From contig NC_092473.1 in assembly GCF_047495875.1 (NCBI RefSeq), positions 15,219,733-15,283,732 on the forward strand: 64,000 nucleotides of DNA, read 5' to 3'. Within the stretch, counting starts at the first letter, position 1. Each line of letters opens with the position of its first letter. The notes under the pieces are model-generated. The model searched no databases. It saw only the letters and a program-made list of their open reading frames with translations, and was not told where the DNA came from. Positions 46,156 to 56,229 of the stretch are shown one piece after another. This stretch comes from Pithys albifrons albifrons. Lineage: Eukaryota; Chordata; Aves; Passeriformes; Thamnophilidae. A program made the translations under genes and the position numbers.

Positions 46156-46958
46156 CCTGGTTATGAATATTCCTTGAGATTCATGAAAAAACTCTTCAAT
46201 AAAAGGATTTTCAGCTGCTGGAGACCAAAGGGCTTTGCTCAAGGAGTTGTGTCAAACAAGCAACTGCTGGAGACAGGAGCACCTTCCTGAAGGGATTTGT
46301 GTTTTATTCCAAGGAAAATGAGTTTAATTGAGGGGAAAAGACACAGATTCGGGTTGTACAAGTGGCATTTGCAGAACGCAGCAATTCCAAAGGGATCAGG
46401 AGGGAGGGGAGGGCCATGCTGGGGATTTCTGCCCTCCTGGTTCCAGCAGGGTTGCCCTGGAATCCTCTGGCATTGGCACCTTCCCCTGGGTGCCCTCCAA
46501 AAGAGGCAAAGCCCGGGCTTGTCTCTGAACTGTGGAAAATATCCAGAGGCTGCTGGATTTCCTTGGAGCGAGAACAGAGCCAAGGGTGGGGCTTTTACTC
46601 CTTCCCTCTTCAAGGAGCAGCTGAGGGGAGTCAGAATTCCCAAATCAATATTGTTGATGCCTCAACACAAACCTCCTCAGGACCAGCAGGATCCTGAGAC
46701 CATCTGTCACCCCAGCCCTTGTTCCCTCAGCCTGCTGGGACTGGGTTACCCCTGGGATCCAAATGTTTCCCCAAAGGTGTCCTGGCACAGCCTTGATCCT
46801 GTGGCAGCCTCCTTAAAACTGGCCAGGCCGTGATTCCAGAGCCTTTCCCTCCTTCAGGCAAGGCAGGAGCTGCTCATTCCACACCCCGGAGCAGCTCACC
46901 CAGCCCCAGCCCCTCAGTCAGCTGGAATGGCCCAGCTGGTCCCCTCCCCCTGCACTTT
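46156..46958. other. Unique sequence
   Basis: No gene seen. A lone AATAAA occurs near 46197 without an associated gene. Confidence 0.4.
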
Positions 46959-47021
46959 AGAATCACAGAATCATAGAATGGATTGGGTTGGAAAAGACCT
47001 CCAAGATCATCAAATCCAACC

Positions 47022-47087
47022 CTTGATCCAACCCTACTGTGATCACAGAGTGCCCTGGGCTGGTGATCACGGTGGGGTTGGATCAAG
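47022..47087. repeat. CR1 hairpin 5a
   Basis: 25-nt arms at 47022-47046 and 47063-47087 with two mismatches and a 16-nt loop. Confidence 0.93.
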
Positions 47088-47667
47088 ACATGGTGGATTC
47101 TCACTCAGTGCCACATCCACAGAATCACAGAATGGATTGGGTTGGAAAAGCCCTCCCAGATCATCAAGTCCAACCCTTGGTCCAACTCCAGTCCCTTTAC
47201 CAGATCATGGCACTCAGTGCCACGGCCAAGCTCAGCTTAAAAACCTCCAGGGATGGGGAATCCACCCCCTCTCTGGGCAGCCCATTCCAATCCCTGAGCA
47301 CTCTCTCTGCAAAGAATTTTTTCCTGATTTCCAAGTTCAATTTCCCCTGGCAGAGCTTGAGCCCATCGTGCCCCCTTGTCCTATTGCTGAGTGCCTGGGA
47401 GAAGAGACCAACCCCCACCTGGCCAGAACTTCCCTTCAGGCAGGGGGTGGCCAAGCAAGGCCTGTCACAGGCAGAGTTCTGGAGACATCCACACTCACAT
47501 CTGCAGCTCAGCACTGCAGAGGAGCCCAATTAGTGCCCTCTGAAGGTGCTTCAGTGGCTTGTGCATCCAACAGCCAGGGAAAACAGGACAGAAAGCTGTC
47601 CTGAAGGGATCACAGAATCCCAGAATCAGCTGGGTTGGAAGAGACCTCCGAGATCATCAATCCAACC

Positions 47668-47733
47668 CTTGATCCAACCCCACTGTGATCATGGAGTGCC
47701 CTGGGCTGGTGATCACAGTGGGGTTGGATCAAG
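47668..47733. repeat. CR1 hairpin 5b
   Basis: Perfect 24-nt arms at 47668-47691 and 47710-47733, with an 18-nt loop. Confidence 0.95.
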
Positions 47734-48145
47734 ATGTGGTGGATTCTCACTCAGTGCCACATCCAGTCTCCTCTTAAACACCTCCAGGGACAGAGAATCC
47801 ACCCATTCCAATCCCTGAGCACTCTCTCTGCAAACAATTTCTTCCTGCTCTCCAACTTCAATTTCCCCTGGCAGAGCTTGAGCCCATCGTGCCCCCTTGT
47901 CCTATTGCTGAGTGCCTGGGAGAAGAGACCAACCCCCACCTGGCCAGAACTTCCCTTCAGGCAGTTCCAGACAGTGCTGAGGTCACCTCTGAGCCTCCTC
48001 TTCTCCAGGCTGAACACCCCCAGCTCCCTCAGCCTCTCCCCCCAGCACTTGTGCTCCAGTCCCTTCTCCAGCCTCGTTGCTCTTCTCTGGACTCACTCCA
48101 GCCCCTCAATCTCTTTCCTCAACTGAGGGGCCCAGAACTGAACAC

Positions 48146-48634
48146 AGTTTCCATTTATTCCGATTTCTTCCTGCCCGTTTCTGGGCTGTTGGAATGTTCC
48201 CTGGGAGCCCATTCTGGTTGCTATGAGATGGATGATGCTCCAGGCTCTCCGTGTTCCCTCTCTCTTTCCTGCTGTGATCCACAACACCCAATTCTCTGGA
48301 TCTCTTCATCTTTTCCTGGAAAGTCACTGGAGGTGAGAGTTTTCTCCTCTTCCTCTCTCACCTCTCAGCTCTGGATCCAGTTCAAGCAATCCCAGCCATG
48401 AGATGTGTCCCATTCCCACCATTCCTTCGGAGGGCAGGACCTGCTGGGGGCTCTGTTTTATATCCACAGGGAAATTCTGGGCTTGTCCCAGGGGTGAATC
48501 CCACCATGTGGACAACCTGGAGTGAAAAATAGAAAGACTAAAACCCCCTTCCAACATCTCAATTAACTTCTGCTCTCCTGGGTTTTCCCACATGCCAAAG
48601 GAACGTGGAATCACAGAGTGGTTGGGGATGTGTC
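48146..48634. other. Unique sequence
   Basis: Nothing recognised. Confidence 0.35.
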
Positions 48635-49128
48635 ACCCCCAAATTCTCTGCACACAGGAGAGCTCAGACAACACACCCCCCAAATTCTCTGCACACAGGA
48701 GAGCCTGGATGTGTCACCCCCAAATTCTCTGCACACAGGAGAGCCTGGATGTGTCACCCCCAAATTCTCTGCACACAGGAGAGCCTGGATGTGTCACCCC
48801 CTGAATTCTCTGCACACAGGAGAGCTCAGACAACACACCCCCCCAAATTCTCTGCACACAGGAGAGCCCAGCCCTGTCCCAGCCTGAATTCTCTGCACAC
48901 AGGAGAGCCCAGACATCTCACTCCCCAAATTCTCTGCACACAGGAGAGCCTGAATGTGTCACTCCCCAAATTCTCTGCACACAGGAGAGCCCAGACATCT
49001 CACTCCCCAAATTCTCTGCACACAGGAGAGCTCAGACATCACATCCCCAAATTCTCTGCACACAGGAGAGCCTGGATGTGTCACCCCCAAATTCTCTGCA
49101 CACAGGAGAGCCCAGCCCTGTCCCAGCC
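48635..49128 (+). repeat. ~40-bp minisatellite (~12-13 copies)
   Basis: The core CCCCAAATTCTCTGCACACA plus GGAGAGC is nearly constant; the spacer half varies (CTGGATGTGTCA, TCAGACAACACA, CCAGCCCTGTCC, CCAGACATCTCA). Some variants recur in the same order, as in block duplication. Confidence 0.95.
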
Positions 49129-49734
49129 CAAACCCTGTGCCCAATCCCTGGTTCCCAGAGGCAGGGCAGGGCAGCACAGCATGGCACGGGCAGCAGGGCT
49201 GGCTCTGAGGAGGTGCTGCCAGTCCCTGCCAGGGGCAGGGAATGAACTGTGCCCTCCCAGAATTAACGAGCCCGTTGTGCTGTCCTGTTTGCAGCTCTGC
49301 CCATCCTCACACCCATTCTGTGCCCCCCTCCTGCAGCCCCACATGGCAGGTGCCAGACAGGGCTGGCAGCCCCACAAATAGTTTATTTTCACACGTGCTT
49401 TTGCCTCCCTTCTGACAGGAATCAGCACAGCCAAGTGGCATTGACACGGAATAAATTCATGTCACTAAATTCTGTTTGGATTTCTCCAACACTCACTAAA
49501 TATTCTGGGTGGGGGAAATGGAGTTCCAGGGTGTTTGTGCCCTGAGGTAACCACGGGAGAAATGTGAGGCTGAGCTGGAACACACACCCTGAGCCCAGCA
49601 GTGGGAACAGGGGGTTCTGCAGCCCTGGAATCACAGGTGGGAAAAGGTCTCTGAGTTCAGTGAGTCCAACCAGGGTAACACCATCCCTGTCTCCCAGCCT
49701 GGGATCCTTCCCCAGGAGCCAACCCAGAAATATT
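49129..49734. other. Unique sequence
   Basis: Nothing recognised. AATAAATTC at 49450 is isolated. Confidence 0.35.
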
Positions 49735-50200
49735 GAATCATGGAATCATGGAATGGTTTGGGTTGGAAAGGACCTTAAAGCCCATCCAGTGCCACCCCAG
49801 CCATGGGCAGGGACACCTCCCACCAGCCCAGGGTGCTCCAAGCCCTGTCCAGCCTGGCCTGGGACACTCCCAGGGCTGGGGCAGCCACAACTTCTCTGGG
49901 CACCTGTGCCAGGCCCTGCCCACCCTCCCAGCCAGCAATTCCTTCCCAATATCCCAGTGTCAGTGGGAAGCCATTCCCCTTGGCCTGTTCCTCCAGAGTC
50001 TTGTCCAAAATCTTTCTCTGCTTCTTTTGGAGCCTCTTTAGGCACTCAAAGGGGCTCCAAGGTGTCCCTGGAGCCTTCTCTTCTCCAGGGTGAAATCGAA
50101 GAGAGGGAATTGGATCTCTCTGGATTTCCTGTTATTCTGGAAGGGGCAGTGAAATGGGAGGATGTTTTCTGAGCCACAGAATCATAGAATGGATTGGAGG
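49735..50200 (-). mobile_element. CR1 LINE composite (type C), antisense
   Basis: Reversed tail at 49736 (GAATCATGGAATCATGGAAT), CR1 body to about 50095, the 85-bp linker (GAGGGAATTGGATCTCTCTG, then GGCAGTGAAATGGGAGGATG) and a second reversed tail at about 50175 (ACAGAATCATAGAATGGATT). It matches 22590-23215 along the first body and linker. Confidence 0.88.
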
Positions 50201-50257
50201 CATGGACTGAGCCCTGCCAGGTGCCCACTGAGAGCAGCAGCTGCCCAGTGGCTCTCA

Positions 50258-50412
50258 GGAATCACGGAATCCTGGAATGGGTTGGGTTGGAAGGGACCTC
50301 AAAGCCCACCCAGTGCCACCCCTGCCATGGGCAGGGACACCTCCCACCAGCCCAGGGTGCTCCAAGCCCTGTCCAGCCTGGCCTGGGACACTCCCAGGGC
50401 TGGGGCACTCTG
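50258..50412 (-). mobile_element. CR1 LINE 3' end, antisense
   Basis: Reversed tail (GAATCACGGAATCCTGGAAT) and body up to CACTCCCAGGGCTGGGGCAC, then truncated. Confidence 0.88.
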
Positions 50413-51689
50413 GGCACTCCGTTGGTGTTCCATGACGGAAAACCAGGAGGAATTTAATCCCCAATCTCTTGAGGTGACATTCACTGCTGGGTGTCTGTGA
50501 GCCACTTCTGCCTCAGTGATGGTCCTGCTGCTGCTGGGGGTGATTTCATCCTTTGTGAAGCCCTGGAGACATTTTCCAGTAGGACATTAAGCCTCTTCCA
50601 CGCTTTTCTGAGAGCAGGAGCTGCATTGTCAGAGCTGCAAAGAGCATTTGCAATTTGCAGAGAGCCCAAGAAGAGAGTGTGGAAAAGAGAATTGTGTGAA
50701 AAGCCCATTCACAAAGATGCTTCTCTTCTTTTTCTGCTCTTTTCCAACCATCCTCCTTCCTCAAACCTTAAAAGGTGCAACTCAGCAGCTGAGACTGATC
50801 CTAATCATCCAATTAATGCTGGAGAAATTGGAAGTGCAGCCTATCCTGCATTGCAAGAGGAAATAAATCCAATGTTCCCCAGATTTTGGGCTGTGCATCT
50901 CCAGCTCTCCAGGGCAGATCTTGGTTTGGGGAAGGTTGTGCTCCTTGGGACATGCTGGGAATTCTCTTCCAGCCATCCAGTTTGCTCCACTGTGGAATTA
51001 TCTCCCCAGCACTGGCCCAGCAGGGCCACTGATGGTCCAATACTTACCAATGCCCAGAACATCAGGAGTCCTGGCACCTGGAATGCCCAGGACAGGAGGA
51101 TTTGTGTCCTCCCCCCAAAGGGGTTGGGTCTGAGCAGGACAGGCAGTGCTGGCTCCCTGATTTTGGTAATCCAGGCCACGTTCTCATTATTTGTCTGCCT
51201 GATTTGACTTCATTCTGGTCTCTGGGGAATGGCTGGGGATGAAGCTGGGCTGAGTCACAATGTCTCCATCACCAGCCCTCCCAAGTGGGAGCAGGGCTGG
51301 GGAGGAGTCCTGGCCAAAATCCTGCCCTGACACAGCCCCGAAGAGCCTTTGGTGCTTCAAGCACTGAGCTCTTGCCTTTCTTAATGAGCTAATTAAGAGC
51401 GTTACCCGCTCGGGTGTGTTTGGAGTGTCCCCGTTTCAGCACAGCAGAGCAGCCGAAGCCATTGGCACTGCCAGAGGTTGTGCCAGGAATGCCTGTGACT
51501 CAACAGAGGGGTTGTGGCATCTCAGATTAAATGTGTCTGGGGCATTTTTCATGTCTGCTGCCTCCCAACCCCCTCCCAGCCCTGCGGTTCCCTCCCCAGG
51601 AGAGCAGCAAACCTCCCTCTCTGCAGTGCCAAGGCAGCACCGCTGCCAGATGGGCACAGAAACCGTGGCAGGAGAGAGCAAGGACAGGC
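50413..51689. other. Unique sequence
   Basis: Non-coding. The short segment 51370-51420 (GCCTTTCTTAATGAGCTAAT, then TAAGAGCGTTACCCGCTCGG) looks conserved-element-like, unverified. Confidence 0.35.
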
Positions 51690-52475
51690 TGGGGGTGTGA
51701 GTCCCTCCTGGGGGAGGATGGATGGGGATGCCCAGCCTGTCCTTGGCTTAACAGGAACCTCCCAGTGAGTCCCACCTTCTCCCTGAACATGAAATCCTTT
51801 CCCTGAGAGTATCTGGAGGGTGTGAGTCCCTCCTGGGGGAGGATGGATAGGCATTCCCAGCCTGTCCTGGCTCAGCAGGAACGCCCCAGTGAGTCCCACC
51901 TGTCCCTGAACATGAAATCCTTTCCCTGAGAGCGTCTGGGGGGGGTGAGTCCCTCCTGGGGGAGGATGGATGGGCATTCCCAGCCTGTCCTGGCTCAGCA
52001 GGAACGCCCCAGTGAGTCCCACCTGTCCCTGAACATGAAATCCTTTCCCTGAGAGCGTCTGGGGGGGGTGAGTCCCTCCTGGGGGAGGATGGATGGGCAC
52101 CCCCAGCCTGTCGTGGCTTAACAGGAACCCCCCAGCGATTCCCACCTTCTCCCTGAACATGAAATCCTTTCCCTGAGAGTATCTGGGGGTGTGAGTCCCT
52201 CCTGGGGGAGGATGGATGGGCATTCCCAGCCTGTCCTGGCTCAGCAGGAACCCCCCAGCGAGTCCCACCTATCCCTGAACATGAAATCCTTTCCCTGAGA
52301 GCATCTGGGGGGTGTGAGTCCCTCCTGGGGGAGGATGGGGATGCCCAGCCTGTCCTGGCTCACCGGGAACCCCCCAGCGAGTCCCACCTTCTCCCTGAAC
52401 ATGAAATCCTTTCCCTGAGAGCATCTGGAGGGTGTGAGTCCCTCCTGGGGGAGGATGGGGATGCCCAGCCTGCCC
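51690..52475 (+). repeat. ~124-bp tandem repeat (~6.3 copies)
   Basis: Units begin GTGAGTCCCTCCTGGGGGAG at about 51697, 51820, 51944, 52069, 52192, 52315 and 52435, and include CCTGAACATGAAATCCTTTC. Variants ATGGGGATGCCC versus ATGGGCATTCCC are interleaved. Confidence 0.95.
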
Positions 52476-52970
52476 TGGCTCAGCCCTTGGTGCCCCATCT
52501 GGAGCTCCTTCCAAGGATTTGGGAAGTGCCATCCCCTCTGGGCGAGCCCCCGGTGCTGCCCAACGTGGGCAGGGCAAAGTCTGCAGCCTTTTAAGCCCCG
52601 ATTGCTCCCTGCCCTGTAAGTGCTTTCTATTTGTTTTAACACTTTCCCCTTCCATCTCCTGCCTTTTATCTGCGGCTCGAAATCCTCGTTGAGGGAATAG
52701 GTTCTTCCCGGAGTCATTAAGGCTCATCCACAGGCAATCCATTAGCTTGATTTGTTGCCTGGTTTCCTTATCTGCTCCGATGTTATCTACCCGTTCCTGT
52801 CGTAAAAGGAAAAGTTCCTTCTGGAGAGGAAGAAAACGCTTTGCCCAAGGCAGAGGTGTCTGTTGTTCTCAGCCTGACCTTCCAGAAAGGTGGAAACCTC
52901 GCCCAAAACAACCTCCTTCACCCCAAAAAATCCACAAAAAAGGCTGCAAGGAGATGGGAACGTGAGATCC
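52476..52970. other. Unique sequence with possible conserved element
   Basis: 52640-52800 (CTTTTATCTGCGGCTCGAAA, GTCATTAAGGCTCATCCACA, CCTTATCTGCTCCGATGTTA) has several TTATCT (GATA-factor) motifs and CpGs. A candidate regulatory element only. Confidence 0.3.
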
Positions 52971-53155
52971 CAGGCACTCAGCAATGGGACAAGGGGGCAC
53001 GATGGGCTCAAGCTCTGCCAGGGGAAATTGAAGTTGGAGAGCAGGAGGAAATTGTTTGCAGAGAGAGTGCTCAGGGATTGGAATGGGTGGATTCTCTGTC
53101 CCTGGAGGTGTTTAAGAGGAGACTGGATGTGGCCCTGAGTGAGAATCCACCATGT

Positions 53156-53234
53156 CTTGATCCAACCCTACTGTGATCACCAGCCCAGGGCACTCTGTGC
53201 CCTGGGCTGGTGATCACAGTGGGGTTGGATCAAG
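53156..53234. repeat. CR1 hairpin 6 (5-nt loop)
   Basis: 37-nt arms at 53156-53192 and 53198-53234, one mismatch, loop CTCTG. Confidence 0.96.
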
Positions 53235-53738
53235 GGTTGGATTGATGATCTCGGAGGTCTCTTCCAAGCCACTGAAGCTCCTTCAGAGGGCACTAATTGG
53301 GCTCCTCTGCAGTGCTGAGCTGCAGATGTGAGTGTGGATGTCTCCAGAACTCTGCCTGTGACAGGCCTTGCTTGGCCACCCCCTGCCTGAAGGGAAGTTC
53401 TGGCCAGCTGGGGGTTGGTCTCTTCTCCCAGGCACTCAGCAATAGGACAAGGGGGCACGATGGGCTCAAGCTCTGCCAGGGGAAATTGGAGTTGGAGAGC
53501 AGGAAGAAATTCTTTGCAGAGAGAGTGCTCAGGGATTGGAATGGGCTGCCCAGAGAGGGGGTGGATTCCCCATCCCTGGAGGTTTTTCAACTGAGCTTGG
53601 CCGTGGCACTGAGTGCCATGATCTGGTAAAGGGACTGGAGTTGGACCAAGGGTTGGACTTGATGATCTGGGAGGTCTTTTCCAACCCAATCCATTCTGTG
53701 ATTCTGTGGATGTGGCACTGAGGGAGAATCCACCACGT

Positions 53739-53804
53739 CTTGATCCAACCCTACTGTGATCACCAGCCCAGGGCACTCTGTGATCACAGTGGGGTTGGAT
53801 CAAG
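53739..53804. repeat. CR1 hairpin 7
   Basis: 25-nt arms at 53739-53763 and 53780-53804 with one mismatch; 16-nt loop containing the remaining AGCCCAGGGCA half. Confidence 0.95.
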
Positions 53805-53865
53805 GGTTGGATTGATGATCTCAGAGGTCTCTTTCAACCCAATCCACTCTGTGATTCTGTGATCT

Positions 53866-56229
53866 GTTGGAAAAAGAGGAATGGGTGATGGAGGGAGGTG
53901 GCACCACAAGCAGAGCAGGAGGTGCCAGGAGAGCTTTGGCTTGGGCAGGATGGGAATTCTCACCCCAAAAGGGCTGCCCTCCATTCCCATCTCAGCAGGT
54001 TCCCAAAGCCAAGGGAGATTCATTTTCATAATTAAACCAATTTGGAAATTGGTTTATTCCCCTTCCATGGGATCCTGAGGGGGGAGAGGGATCTCCAGCA
54101 CATCTTCTGTTTCTCCATCAAATGCACCAGGGAGTTCTGGCAGCTGAGGCAGCTTTGGCATTTTCAGGAGTTTGGAAAGAGCTTCTGAGGGATTCCCTCA
54201 TGGCTGAACTCAAAGCTCCAAACCCAAAATGCCAATTTAGGGAACCAGTTGGAAAAATAAATACCAATTAAGCTTTTCTGTTGAGATTGGAGCACTTAAA
54301 TCCCCCACTTTCTTCTCTTAAAAAAAAAAAGAACTTTAATTAAAGCTTTTTTTCGAAGTTCAGATTCCAATCTAGACATTTCTGGGGAGAAAAAAAAGGG
54401 ATTTAAATTCTGTTCCTATAAAAAACAGCCTGGCAAGTTGTGTGTGTGGAGGAGCAGATCTCAAATATTTCTGCTTTGGATTTGATTCCTTGAACTCCTC
54501 CAACCAGAGATGCTTCTCCCAGCCCTTGAATCCAGAACAAACCTGAGATGCCTTCAAAGGTTGGCAGCAGGAAATGTCTTTGTGCATTAAACTGCTGAGA
54601 CATTTCGATTGTTTTTCTCCCAGGTTCTGACTTCCAGGGGTTGTTTTTCTGTTAGAAATGACTGATTTGAATAATGAATGCAAAGCAATAACCTCTTGGA
54701 TGGTTTGAAAGGTCATCCTGCTCCTGAAATCAGGGTGGCTTTAAAGCTTTCCCTGCTTCGGGTTGCTCCAATAACAGACTGTCCCTCCCTGTGTTGGGGA
54801 GAGGTGGATATTGGGGCACAGAGCAGGGATTTTTCCTTTCTTTTTAGGAGAAAGTCACTTTTTCAGCCTCAGTCTCCAACATCAACACGTTCTGGGGGTG
54901 TTTTTTCCACTGCTGGATTAAGGCCTGGCAATAATTCCAGCTTGGATCAGGTTTTTTTTTTTCTTAAATCACAGTAAGAACTGCAGGAAAACTGCTGGGC
55001 TGTGAGGAATGAGGGACCTCAGGCAGCTCTGTGAGCTCCTCAGCCTGGCCATGGTCCTGCTCCAGCACCTCCTGAGGTTCTCCCCAACACCCTGCCTGGG
55101 AGCTCAGCTGCTGAATCCATCCAGGAGAGGGATTCCATGCAGGAAAAGAGGATGATTCAGCAGGAGGAAAAAGAGGGGAGAAAAGACTCTGAGCTCTCAA
55201 CAAGGCTCTGCAAGTCTCCCACGTTCCCTTTGCAGGAGCAGACCTGGTGTCTCAAGGCTTGGGACCTGTTTCCATCAGGAATTTCCTTTGCAGTTGGGCT
55301 CTCCAAGAGTCCCTGTCTTCAGGAGATTGAGAGATCTGAAAGTTTTGGTGTTTATTGGACCTGCAAGAAGAGGAGTTTGTCTCAGCTTCATGTTTGGAGT
55401 CCTTTGGTGCTGAAGGAACTCCAGGTGTCCCCAGAGATGGTTCCATGTCCACTCTGGAGCTCTCAGAGTTGCTGTGAAAAGGCTCAGGGAGGGAAAACAA
55501 ACCAAGCCTTGCACTCAAAGCAATGCCTTTATTTCAGCTCCTTTCCCACCAGCTGTGGGAAGGACTTGGCCTGGCAAGGACTTTTCCTGTCTCCTTCATA
55601 CAAATAATTCAGGATGAGAAACTGAGGGGAAGGGAAAGGAGGGAGAGGACAAAATGATGAGCTTTGCTGCATTTACCTTCCCACAGCTGTATCCATAATT
55701 TTGTAGGGAAAAAAGGAACCAAATCCCCCAAAATAGCAAATATCACTGACCTTTTTTTTTTTTTTTTTTTTGGCAGAAAAGGCCCCTTTACTTGAGAGTT
55801 TTCTTCTCCCCTTTCCAGAAATAGGATGGGAATTCCCAGCTGTGGAATTCCAGCTTGGCAAATTCCAAATGTCCCGTTATTTTAAAAAGGAAAACACCCA
55901 TTCCCAGCCATACTGAGGAGTGTTGGTGTAAGCACAGAGCAAAGCTGGAGCCCGTGGCTCTGACTGTGCCTCTGGAAAAGCTTTGCTGGATGGAGATGTT
56001 GCTCTTTAATCCTGGAATTAAATTTCCCAGAGTGAAATGTTGTGTGAAACGGAACAAAACTCTCCTTGAGGGTTCATGGGCTGTGCCAAATGCTGCTCAG
56101 AACCCCGGGGGTTCCTGCCAGCCTGAGGGTGGGCTCTGAGGAGCAACGCTGCAAAAACACCCTCATATTCCTGCAGGAATAATGACCTGCCTTAATTAGC
56201 ACCTGGGGAACCGGGATAATTAACATTTC
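53866..56229. other. Unique intergenic sequence
   Basis: About 2.4 kb with short T runs (54951-54961, 55750-55771) but no gene or recognised repeat family. Confidence 0.4.

Larger units (their letters stand above)
46959..48145 (-). mobile_element. CR1 LINE composite (type B), antisense, with hairpins 5a and 5b
   Basis: On the minus strand: a CR1 region (48145-47735), hairpin 47668-47733, tail, linker (about 47605-47440), a second CR1 region to about 47115, then a third short CR1 tail with hairpin 47022-47087 ending at the tail near 46962. The first two parts and the linker match 21085-22095. The hairpins sit at the same CR1 position in both tails. Confidence 0.9.
52971..53865 (+). mobile_element. 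CR1 LINE composite (type B-like), with hairpins 6 and 7
   Basis: CR1 piece 52971-53268 with hairpin, then part of the composite-B linker (about 53265-53385), then a longer CR1 region 53386-53705 ending CCAATCCATTCTGTGATTCT. A last short tail follows with hairpin 53739-53804, ending CACTCTGTGATTCTGTGATC near 53863. Confidence 0.9.

Noticed and set aside
46927..47604. 225-codon frame similar to ones at 21591-22058 and 53177-53803
   Set aside because: The similarity is due to antisense CR1 composite copies, not a gene family.
48635..49128. CRISPR-like array (constant core with variable spacers)
   Set aside because: Spacer-like parts are variants of each other, the host is a vertebrate, and no cas genes exist. 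It is a minisatellite.
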